13,025 nucleotides of DNA from an uncultured Caulobacteraceae bacterium (GTDB taxonomy: Bacteria > Pseudomonadota > Alphaproteobacteria > Caulobacterales > TH1-2): the NCBI GenBank assembly GCA_937967425.1, contig CALBST010000314.1, forward strand, positions 1 through 13,025. Direction: 5' to 3'. Shown here one piece after another: positions 7,322-13,025 of this stretch. The translations under genes were made by a program, and so were the position numbers. Numbering within the stretch: the stretch's first letter is position 1; every line of letters starts with the position of its first letter. The notes below the pieces were generated by a model, which made no database searches, was not told the origin of the DNA, and saw only the letters and a list, made by a program, of their open reading frames with translations.

Positions 7322-8698
7322 TTAGCGCGCGCGCGGCTTGCGTTTCGCCGGCGTCTCGTCCGTCTCGAACATCGGGTTGGGATCGAACTGACCAGCGAAG
7401 GGCGCATCCATCAGATAGTCGGGCAGACGCGCTGAAAGCGCCTTCTGGTTGGAGATCGAGATGATCTGCTGCTCTTTGGTCATGCTGCGGAGCTTATCGG
7501 CGTCGATGTCGCCAATCAGGTCCGAGCTTTCCTTCGCCATCAAATGATTGGCGACGCCGAAGAGCTGGAACACGCCGGCATTGTTGAAGATCGTGCGCCA
7601 ATCCTTCGGATAGAGCCGCTGAAGCTGCGACAAATCCTGGAAGAAGGGCCACACTTGCAGGCCGTAGCCACGCAGCAGCGTCATCGATTGCCGCAGCGGC
7701 CCAAACTCGCCGAGCTGCGCGCACTCATCCAACAGGAAGAGCGTCGAGCGCTTCGGGCGGCGCTTACGCCCCATCACGGTCAGCATCAGCGCGCCGACCC
7801 ACAGGCGCAGCAGCGCGCCGTGGCTTTCGAGTTTGTCCGGCGGGATCACGATATAGATCGTCATCGGATCACCGCGGCGCACCGCATCGAGCGAGATCGT
7901 CGACTTCGACAGCGAACGCAGCGCCGAATCCGAGTTCACGACTTTCAGATAGCTCTGCGCGGTCGAGAGAATGCCCGAACGCGTTTGCTCGGTGATCGGC
8001 AGGAACGAACTGATGTTCTGCTTCGAGAGCCGGTTGAGGTTCTCATGACCTTCGATCAGCGCTGCGAGATTATAGACCGCGTCGTCGCTCATCAGGATTT
8101 CGCGGACTTTGCCGAAATGCTTTTCCGCCTTCGGCGAAGTCTCGGCGACAGCGGCGATGACGCCGGCCATCAGCGAGCGGCCCCAATTGTCCCAGAAGGG
8201 CTCCTTGTGGAAGCCAACATCGCCTGCAAGGAGAGAGGCGAGCATTTCCGCATCCGCATCCAGCAAAGCGCCAGGGCGGTTGAAGAGATCGAACGGGTTC
8301 AGCGCATCGGTGCGCTTCGAGACCGCGCCGAACGGATCGAGCAGCCGGACCTCCTGGCCCATCTCCTTCCGGCGGCGGGCGGTCGTGTGCCAAGTCTCGC
8401 CTTTCGGATCGATGACGATCACCGAGCCCTCGAACCTAAGCAGGTTCGGGATGATGACGCCCCGGCCCTTACCGGCGCCTGTCGGCGCGATGGTCAGCAG
8501 GTGGCGGTCCTCGCCGAAGGTAATGGGAACTTCACCCTCGATGGCGGCTTCGGCCCGGGGCGCGCCAAACCCCATGGGCTCGCGCCTGCCGTGGTCCGAT
8601 TGCCAGCCGAGCAGCAAATCCATGACCTCGGGGCGCAATCCCTGCCCCGAAGCCTCGGCTGGCTTCTTTTTGGAGCGGGTCGTGCGCGGCCTGGTCAT
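7322..8698 (-). CDS. Orphan soluble VirD4/TraG-family ATPase (coupling-protein type)
   Basis: A 458-residue P-loop ATPase of the family that links relaxosomes to type IV secretion channels as hexameric DNA pumps. Walker A is APTGAGKGRG (71-80) with the Gly after Lys typical of VirD4/TraG; IVIDPKGE follows at 94-101; Walker B is LFLLDE (320-325); the sensor-like FFQDLSQL is at 352-359. The all-alpha region lies between the two nucleotide motifs. The N-terminus is hydrophilic and basic (SKKK), with no transmembrane anchor, unlike classical VirD4. Start: ATG 8698 with AGGAGG five bases upstream; a GTG two codons earlier overlaps that site. No relaxase, VirB or other transfer gene is present here, so a conjugation role is not supported; DNA or protein translocation, or a nucleic-acid housekeeping task, are alternatives. 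It ends 104 bases before the M48 protease gene on the same strand. Family assignment is firm, function unknown. Confidence 0.9.
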   Translation of the reverse strand: MTRPRTTRSKKKPAEASGQGLRPEVMDLLLGWQSDHGRREPMGFGAPRAEAAIEGEVPITFGEDRHLLTIAPTGAGKGRGVIIPNLLRFEGSVIVIDPKGETWHTTARRRKEMGQEVRLLDPFGAVSKRTDALNPFDLFNRPGALLDADAEMLASLLAGDVGFHKEPFWDNWGRSLMAGVIAAVAETSPKAEKHFGKVREILMSDDAVYNLAALIEGHENLNRLSKQNISSFLPITEQTRSGILSTAQSYLKVVNSDSALRSLSKSTISLDAVRRGDPMTIYIVIPPDKLESHGALLRLWVGALMLTVMGRKRRPKRSTLFLLDECAQLGEFGPLRQSMTLLRGYGLQVWPFFQDLSQLQRLYPKDWRTIFNNAGVFQLFGVANHLMAKESSDLIGDIDADKLRSMTKEQQIISISNQKALSARLPDYLMDAPFAGQFDPNPMFETDETPAKRKPRAR

Positions 8699-8709
8699 AG
8701 ACACCTCCT
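8699..8709 (-). promoter_or_regulatory. Ribosome binding site of the VirD4-like gene
   Basis: AGGAGG (minus strand, 8709-8704) lies five bases before ATG 8698. A GTG at 8704 is in frame but sits on the edge of this site, so the ATG is the better start. Confidence 0.7.
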
Positions 8710-8859
8710 CGCGGCCGCTGGGGAGCGCGACCGTGAATCAATCGTAAACATCAATGTGGGCCGGACCCGCACCGGATTACGGCGAAGCTCGCCTCATTGG
8801 TGAAGAGCCGGTGGGAGGCTTCTCTCCCGCCCGTCTCCACACTCCACCCGGAAAATAAT
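8710..8859 (-). other. Leader/promoter region upstream of the VirD4-like gene
   Basis: No gene is seen here. It should contain the promoter of the VirD4-like gene because two terminator-like stem-loops isolate it from the transporter gene upstream. It contains a small perfect hairpin GGCGA-AGC-TCGCC (8781-8793), a GAATC (GANTC) site at 8735-8739 and a NotI-type palindrome at 8711-8718. I could not assign -35/-10 boxes with confidence. Confidence 0.3.
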
Positions 8860-8889
8860 CCCCGCGCAACGCCTTGACGCTGTGCGGGG
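8860..8889 (-). terminator. Second terminator-like stem-loop downstream of the peptide transporter
   Basis: CCCCGC (8860-8865) pairs with GCGGGG (8884-8889); the stem continues through a G-U pair, C-G, A-U, one A-C mismatch and two more pairs to a six-base loop (8872-8877). Read on the minus strand it is followed by ATTATTTT, a U-rich run suited to intrinsic termination. It lies about 20 bases beyond the first stem-loop, making a tandem pair. Confidence 0.6.
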
Positions 8890-8908
8890 CGAAACTATCC
8901 GAAAAAGT

Positions 8909-8938
8909 TACTCACCGGCCTGGGGAGACCGGTGAGTA
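8909..8938 (-). terminator. First intrinsic terminator downstream of the peptide transporter
   Basis: TACTCACCGG (8909-8918) and CCGGTGAGTA (8929-8938) form a perfect ten-base-pair stem with a ten-base loop. It starts 22 bases past the transporter stop codon on the minus strand and is followed there by ACTTTTTC. On the plus strand it is followed by TTTGTTTTTATT, so it could work in both directions, although only minus-strand genes flank it. Confidence 0.8.
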
Positions 8939-8960
8939 TTTGTTTTTATTCAAATTTTCT

Positions 8961-11126
8961 CTAGCGAACGTCGCCCATCCACTTTTTCAGGATCGGTGAC
9001 AGCAAGAGCAGCAGCACGCCCGTGGCGACGCCCAGGATGCCCACCGCGGTGAACACCGAAACGTACGCCTGGAGCTGCGCCGACGGGTTCACGACGACGC
9101 CCGCAATCGTATCGGACGACGTCTGCTGCGCGATGATGCCGGCGAGGATGTGCGCGAGCGAGCTCGACAAGAACCACACGCCCATCATCAAGCCGACGAC
9201 ACGCGCCGCCGACAACTTCGTCACCATCGAGAGACCGACTGGCGAGAGGAAGAGTTCGCCGGTCGTGTGCAGCAGGTAGAGCAGCGCCAGGAAAACCAGC
9301 GGCACGCGGAAGTCGGGTCCAGCGAACTGCGTGCCCCACACCAGCACGAAGAAACCCAAGCCAACCTGCACGAGACCGAGCGCGAACTTCACCGGCGTTG
9401 ACGGCTCAAGCTTGCGTTTGGCCAGCCAGATCCACATCGCGCTGAACGGCAGCGCCAGGAGGACGATGTAGCCAGCGTTGAAGCTTTGCGTCTGCGCGGC
9501 GGTCATCTCGTAAACCTCCCCGCCGAGGCCGGTCGTGTAGGCGATGTAGCCAGCCGCTCCGCCCAGAAGGGCGAAGAAGATCACGCCGTAGATCAGCATG
9601 ACGACGTCGATCTTCTTCTGCAGGAACGCCACGATCGTGACGACCAGCATGATCGCCCCAAGCGCCGCCACGCCGAACAGCCCGTAAGTGACGATGCTGT
9701 GGCCCAGCGTGCCGCCGGTGGCGACCGTCAGATTGGTCGAGTTCTCGGCATAGAGTGAGAGCGAAGAGCCTGCCTGCTCGAACAGCATCCAGAAGATGAC
9801 GCTGAAGAAGATGAGGACGAGCGCCGCAACCATCTTGCCGCGCTCCTCGCCTTTGAAACCTACGAGCGCGTAAGCCAGCACCAGCGCAAACAGCGCCGGC
9901 ACGACGATCGGCAGCGCATGCTCCATGAGTTCAGCTTGTTGCACGAGCATCCAAGCCGGGATCACGGCCAGGAGGCCGAGAACCCAGAACACGCCTTCGG
10001 TGGTCTTGCCGATCGGCTTTGGCGGATCGGCCTTGCCTTGCAGGTATTTCTGGCCAAACAGGTACTGCGTCAGGCCGAGCAACATGCCCACGCCCGCAAG
10101 CCCGAAGCCGTATTTCCAGCCATAAGTCTGGCCAAGATAGCCGCACGCCAGCGTCGCGAGGAAGGCGCCGAGATTGATGCCCATGTAGAAGATGGTGAAA
10201 CCGCCGTCACGGCGCGGATCTCCTTCGGCATAAAGCGCGCCGACGGTGGTCGAGATGTTGGCTTTCAGGAAGCCCACGCCGACGATGATGAGCGCCAGCG
10301 AGAGATAGAGGATCTGAACGTAGAGACTCTCCTGCTCAACGCGATCCGAATACGAACCGTCTTCGAACGTGCGGACAACAACATCGTCATCCGCGGAGTC
10401 GGTTGCGCCCGGATTAAACGCCACGGCATCGCGGATGGTGGTGGTCGAGAACGCATAGGTCGTGCCGTTGATATCGACGCTCGTCCCGTCATCGGTGTTG
10501 CGAATTGGGTACGAGCCCTCGCCTTCGATGTTCAGCGTCGTCGCCGGCGGTTCGCCGCACGGCAGGCCAACCATCGAGCACAGCGAATACACGAAGCTCG
10601 GCGCCTCGGAGACCAGCGTATACGTGCCGTCCTCAAGGCGGCGCGTCTGGCCGTTCGCCGTCAGATCAGCATGATCCGTGGAGTCGAACCGCAGCTGCGC
10701 GCGGCCTTCCGGCAGATCGATGTGAGCGACACGGCCAGCGCCGCGGCCCTCGGCCGAGACGAGATAGCTCTGCCCGCCCGCTTCCAGATATTGCCGCGAG
10801 CCCGAGCCTTCGAACGCCATGCCGAAATGGCCGAGCACCAGAAGCGCCGCACCGATCGTTACCGCCTTGCGGGCGCCGAGGAAACGGTCGGCAATCACCC
10901 CGCCGATCACTGGGATCAGGTACACAAGCGCCGCGTAGGCCGCGTAAAGACCTTGCGCATCGTTCTGTGAAAAGAGGAAGTGCTGCGTGAGATAGATCAC
11001 CAGCAGCGCGCGCATCCCGTAGAAGGAGAAGCGCTCCCACATCTCCGTGAAGAAGAGAGTGACGAGGCCGCGCGGGTGGCCAAGGAACGTCGCTTCGCCG
11101 GACGCTCCAGCGGTCTGATCGGTCAT
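8961..11126 (-). CDS. POT/PTR2-family proton-coupled peptide transporter with two large insertions
   Basis: Inner-membrane major-facilitator symporter expected to import di- and tripeptides with protons. Family marks: ExxER in TM1 (E28, E31, R32), Tyr36, the TM2-TM3 loop GGVIADRFLGARK (75-87), Lys288 in TM4 (GFLKANIS), the FYMGINLGAF signature (313-322), FWMLFEQ in TM7 (E450-Q451) and GELFLSPVG (623-631). At 721 residues it is far longer than typical bacterial POTs (about 450-520). The excess is a roughly 160-residue hydrophilic, Gly/Thr-rich block (107-268) between TM3 and TM4, predicted periplasmic and holding C183 and C190, plus residues 465-543 with two extra hydrophobic segments, giving about 16 in all. 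ATG 11126 follows an AGGGG ribosome site. It is 79 bases downstream of the GNAT gene on the same strand and ends in a tandem terminator. Substrate range is inferred from family. Confidence 0.93.
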   Translation of the reverse strand: MTDQTAGASGEATFLGHPRGLVTLFFTEMWERFSFYGMRALLVIYLTQHFLFSQNDAQGLYAAYAALVYLIPVIGGVIADRFLGARKAVTIGAALLVLGHFGMAFEGSGSRQYLEAGGQSYLVSAEGRGAGRVAHIDLPEGRAQLRFDSTDHADLTANGQTRRLEDGTYTLVSEAPSFVYSLCSMVGLPCGEPPATTLNIEGEGSYPIRNTDDGTSVDINGTTYAFSTTTIRDAVAFNPGATDSADDDVVVRTFEDGSYSDRVEQESLYVQILYLSLALIIVGVGFLKANISTTVGALYAEGDPRRDGGFTIFYMGINLGAFLATLACGYLGQTYGWKYGFGLAGVGMLLGLTQYLFGQKYLQGKADPPKPIGKTTEGVFWVLGLLAVIPAWMLVQQAELMEHALPIVVPALFALVLAYALVGFKGEERGKMVAALVLIFFSVIFWMLFEQAGSSLSLYAENSTNLTVATGGTLGHSIVTYGLFGVAALGAIMLVVTIVAFLQKKIDVVMLIYGVIFFALLGGAAGYIAYTTGLGGEVYEMTAAQTQSFNAGYIVLLALPFSAMWIWLAKRKLEPSTPVKFALGLVQVGLGFFVLVWGTQFAGPDFRVPLVFLALLYLLHTTGELFLSPVGLSMVTKLSAARVVGLMMGVWFLSSSLAHILAGIIAQQTSSDTIAGVVVNPSAQLQAYVSVFTAVGILGVATGVLLLLLSPILKKWMGDVR

Positions 11127-11133
11127 ACAAAAT

Positions 11134-11150
11134 CCCCTAGGGGCGCGCCC
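11134..11150. promoter_or_regulatory. Two overlapping palindromes just upstream of the transporter start
   Basis: CCCCTAGGGG (11134-11143) and GGGCGCGCCC (11141-11150) are perfect ten-base palindromes sharing three bases, placed seven bases from the transporter ATG and overlapping its Shine-Dalgarno. They could be an operator for a dimeric repressor or could hinder ribosome access; G/C-rich palindromes also arise by chance in such a genome. The rest of the 79-base gap shows nothing clear. Confidence 0.25.
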
Positions 11151-11205
11151 TCGCGCACCGCCTCCCTAAACTGGGCGACAGACAAGCCTTGCGCTGACGG
11201 CGGCG

Positions 11206-11727
11206 TCAAGCGTGGCGCGCTGGACGGAGGTCGGGTGCGAGCACCCACCAGAAGGTCTGGCCGGGGTTGGAATCGAGCCAGAACCCCAAGCGCCGCAAAG
11301 TTCGAACGGAAGCAATGTTTGCTGCATCGCAACCTGCAAGGATGGTTTCGGCGCCCGCATCTTCGAACAGCCAATCGATCACCGCGTTTACCGCCTCGAC
11401 CGCATAACCCTGGCGCCGGCGGCTGCGCGCAATGCCGTAGCCGATCTCAAATTCGCTCTGCGCACGAGGCGACGGCTCGAAACGCACGTCGCCGATGACG
11501 ACGCCCTCTTGCCTATGAATCGCGATCGCCCGCGTGGGCGCTTGGTCCACCTGGGAGATCGAACGCGCCACCAGACCGAGGCTAGCCTGGCACCAATCAC
11601 TGGGCGCATCCGCGCCGATCACATGCGCGAACGCATGCTGGCCCGCACGCGCGGCGTCGGCCATCTCCGGCGTCACCGGTTCCAAACGCAGGCGCGCCGT
11701 GTAGAGCGGATGATCGAGCACGTTCAT
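11206..11727 (-). CDS. GNAT-family N-acetyltransferase (RimJ/RimL-like)
   Basis: A 173-residue acetyl-CoA-dependent acetyltransferase of the Acetyltransf_3 kind, which acetylates protein N-termini or small amines. The start TARLRLEPVTP (10-20) is typical of this subgroup. The acetyl-CoA binding motif A is RRRQGYAVEAV (103-113), preceded by the strand FEIGYGI (93-99), and the C-terminal part has the usual N-x2-S-V-x6-LGF pattern (N137 to F149). It ends with a bulky FWWVLAPDLRP segment. ATG 11727 fits the family N-terminus, although I see no strong ribosome site before it. It lies 65 bases after the membrane-protein gene and 79 bases before the peptide transporter, all on the minus strand, so the three may share a transcript. 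Substrate unknown; co-location with a peptide importer is not enough to propose one. Confidence 0.88.
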   Translation of the reverse strand: MNVLDHPLYTARLRLEPVTPEMADAARAGQHAFAHVIGADAPSDWCQASLGLVARSISQVDQAPTRAIAIHRQEGVVIGDVRFEPSPRAQSEFEIGYGIARSRRRQGYAVEAVNAVIDWLFEDAGAETILAGCDAANIASVRTLRRLGFWLDSNPGQTFWWVLAPDLRPARHA

Positions 11728-11792
11728 GTCCAGCCGCTACCATTGCCCGCTCGCAAAGCCTCGGCAAAGGAAAACCCGCAGCAGAACATAGC

Positions 11793-12455
11793 TCAGGCCG
11801 GGTTCGCCTCAGGCGGCGTTTCCGCTTGCGGGGCGGCGGGCGGCGCATTCGCCTGCTGCGCGTAGGTGTTCGCCCGCGCCTGCATCTCGCCCAGGAACTT
11901 CTTCTTCGCGGCGCGATAGCGCATCCGCTCGGTGATGCGATCCCACATCTTCGCCAGCCACCAAAAGACCGGATAGGTGAGAAAGCCAAACATCACCGCC
12001 AGCCAGATGGAGCCCATACCGCCATTGCCGTCACGCGTGATGAAGTTGGAGACAAACCAGAATACCAGCATCACCCCGAAAGAAAGCACCGCCGCTTTCC
12101 AGAGCGGCCCAAAGAACGGCCTGTGCCCAAGGTACTCGCGCAAGCCGCCCTCGAACTCGCCGCGTTCGCCGCTCGACACATTGAACAGCACGATGTTGTA
12201 AGGCCCGCGATCGCGCTTGCCCTTGCCCTGCCCGCGCACGATCACGACACGCTGCGTCTCGCGCACGCCGAGATCCGAGTCTTCGAAATCGTACTTCTGC
12301 TCTTTGCCGTCAGTGAGCTTCACGAACAGGCGCATGCGATTGGTGATGTGGCCCGGCTCGACGTGGCGCCTGTCCGCGCCCTCGATCACCACGGTCTCGG
12401 AGGTGAGTTGCACATCGATCACATCCCCAGCGGTCACGATCAGCTTGTCCGGCAT
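11793..12455 (-). CDS. Uncharacterised membrane protein with N-terminal beta-rich domain and two TM helices
   Basis: I do not recognise this 220-residue protein by name. Residues 1 to about 100 look beta-rich and soluble (DVIDVQLTSETVVIEG, MRLFVKLTDG, RETQRVVIVRG, YNIVLFNVSSGE), like a small domain in front of a membrane anchor. Two hydrophobic helices follow at about 118-139 and 147-170, joined by a short Gly/Asn-rich turn, then a strongly basic segment (RITERMRYRAAKKK) that should lie in the cytoplasm. That predicts a hairpin with both ends cytoplasmic. The tail is Ala/Pro-rich and disordered. ATG 12455 has GGAGG five bases upstream; an in-frame start at 12557 would add 34 low-quality residues and overlap rsmE, so it is rejected. 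It is divergent from rsmE and first of a minus-strand run with the GNAT and transporter genes. No function is claimed. Confidence 0.8.
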   Translation of the reverse strand: MPDKLIVTAGDVIDVQLTSETVVIEGADRRHVEPGHITNRMRLFVKLTDGKEQKYDFEDSDLGVRETQRVVIVRGQGKGKRDRGPYNIVLFNVSSGERGEFEGGLREYLGHRPFFGPLWKAAVLSFGVMLVFWFVSNFITRDGNGGMGSIWLAVMFGFLTYPVFWWLAKMWDRITERMRYRAAKKKFLGEMQARANTYAQQANAPPAAPQAETPPEANPA

Positions 12456-12555
12456 TGTCCCCTCCGCAAAGGCGGCGGGATGGAGCGCCCGAGAAAGGCT
12501 CCGGTCAAGGGGAACGCTTGCACACCGGGCGCGGGCGCGGCAGCAAGGACACGCC
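12456..12555. promoter_or_regulatory. Divergent intergenic region between the membrane protein gene and rsmE
   Basis: One hundred bases separate the two divergent starts and should hold both promoters. A GGAGG ribosome site for the minus-strand gene is at its left end and an AAGGA site for rsmE at 12545-12549. A TTGACC on the minus strand resembles a -35 box, but no good -10 box lies at the right distance. Confidence 0.35.
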
Positions 12556-13025
12556 ATGCCCGAACCGCGCCTGTTGATAGATCAAGATTTGCGCGCCGGC
12601 GTCGAGATCGCGCTGGATGAAGCCCAGGCGCGCCATGTCGGCACGGTGCTGCGGCTCGATGTCGGCGACATCCTCCGCCCCTTTAACGCCCGCGACGGCG
12701 AATGGCGTGCGCGCGTGACCGTGCGCGAGAAGCGCGGCATGCGGGTGATGCTGGAAGAGCTGCTGCGCGAAGCAAAGCCTACACCCGATCTCGATCTCCT
12801 GTTTGCGCCGGTGAAGCGCCACGCGACGGATCTCATCGTCGAGAAAGCCACGGAGCTTGGCGTGCGCCGCATCCGCCCTGTCGTCACCCAGCGCACCATC
12901 GCTGAAACCGTCCGCACCGACCGCCTCGAAAGCATCGCCCGCGAAGCCGCCGAACAAACCGAACGCTTCGACGCGCCTGAGATTTTCGAGGCGACGCCGC
13001 TGCCAAAAGCGCTGGATGGCTGGGA
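12556..13025 (+). CDS. rsmE: 16S rRNA (uracil-1498-N3)-methyltransferase RsmE (3' end cut by window edge)
   Basis: SPOUT-superfamily enzyme that methylates N3 of U1498 in 16S rRNA of the small subunit. 156 full codons are present. The N-terminal PUA-like RNA-binding domain is seen in ARHVGTVLRLDVGDILRPFN (25-44). The methyltransferase domain begins around residue 74 with DLDLLFAPVK and the diagnostic IVEKATELGVRRIRPVVTQRT segment, followed by EAAEQTERFDAPEI, the family's 'EA.EQ..R...P' motif. The C-terminal trefoil knot with the SAM-binding loop lies beyond the window. ATG 12556 has AAGGA seven bases upstream. No frameshift is seen in the visible part. Its left neighbour is divergent, so rsmE starts its own unit. 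Confidence 0.95.
   Translation, partial: MPEPRLLIDQDLRAGVEIALDEAQARHVGTVLRLDVGDILRPFNARDGEWRARVTVREKRGMRVMLEELLREAKPTPDLDLLFAPVKRHATDLIVEKATELGVRRIRPVVTQRTIAETVRTDRLESIAREAAEQTERFDAPEIFEATPLPKALDGW

Noticed and set aside
7322..8698. Interpretation of the VirD4-like gene as part of an integrative conjugative element
   Set aside because: No relaxase, channel gene, integrase, tRNA-linked repeat or composition shift is visible in the flanking sequence.
7544..8803. Plus-strand open frame of about 419 codons opposite the VirD4-like gene
   Set aside because: It is antisense to a gene with clear family motifs; the product is Arg/His/Gln-rich without domains. High GC content keeps antisense frames open.
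9918..10970. Plus-strand open frame of about 350 codons opposite the peptide transporter
   Set aside because: Antisense to a well-supported transporter; composition is Arg-rich with no recognisable motif.
12456..12557. Start of the membrane-protein gene at 12557
   Set aside because: It would overlap the rsmE start and add a Cys/Arg-rich stretch; the ATG at 12455 has an ideal ribosome site.
1..13025. CRISPR array, tRNA, rRNA, insertion sequence or defence system
   Set aside because: No regularly spaced direct repeats, transposase motifs, terminal inverted repeats or cloverleaf-like sequence were recognised by eye.

Overview
The window is GC-rich (third codon positions are strongly G/C), with short intergenic gaps and no sign of recent insertion. 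Protein features and gene order (mutY, a DUF721/DciA-type gene, a DsbA-like thioredoxin, smc) point to an alphaproteobacterium. Relatives of Caulobacterales/Hyphomonadaceae are my best guess; this is inferred from pattern memory, not from a search.

Layout. Bases 1-902 (minus) hold most of mutY, cut by the left edge. Divergent from it, a plus-strand run of three genes follows: a DciA/DUF721 protein (1015-1566), a thiol-disulfide lipoprotein of the DsbA/thioredoxin_4 type (1623-2291) and full-length smc (2313-5765). smc meets an oppositely oriented M48 metalloprotease gene (5766-7217, minus) stop codon to stop codon with no spacer. Upstream of the protease on the minus strand lies a soluble, membrane-anchor-less VirD4/TraG-type ATPase (7322-8698). 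The 262-bp gap 8699-8960 contains two tandem stem-loops that look like terminators for the next minus-strand unit: a large POT/PTR2 peptide transporter (8961-11126), a GNAT acetyltransferase (11206-11727) and an unrecognised two-helix membrane protein (11793-12455). Finally rsmE starts divergently at 12556 and runs off the right edge.

How the genes fit together. The left part is chromosome maintenance: adenine excision opposite oxidised guanine (MutY), replicative helicase loading (DciA family) and chromosome organisation (SMC), with a periplasmic thiol oxidoreductase embedded in the same strand run. The middle is envelope-related: a secreted or lipid-anchored Zn protease beside an orphan hexameric-type ATPase of the conjugation coupling family, without relaxase or type IV secretion genes nearby. 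The right part is peptide uptake plus accessory genes, then ribosome modification.

The most unusual items are (i) the POT transporter, which carries about 160 extra periplasmic residues between TM3 and TM4 and an extra pair of hydrophobic segments between TM7 and the next conserved helix; (ii) the orphan VirD4-like ATPase; and (iii) the small membrane protein divergent from rsmE. I found no CRISPR array, tRNA, rRNA, insertion sequence or defence island.
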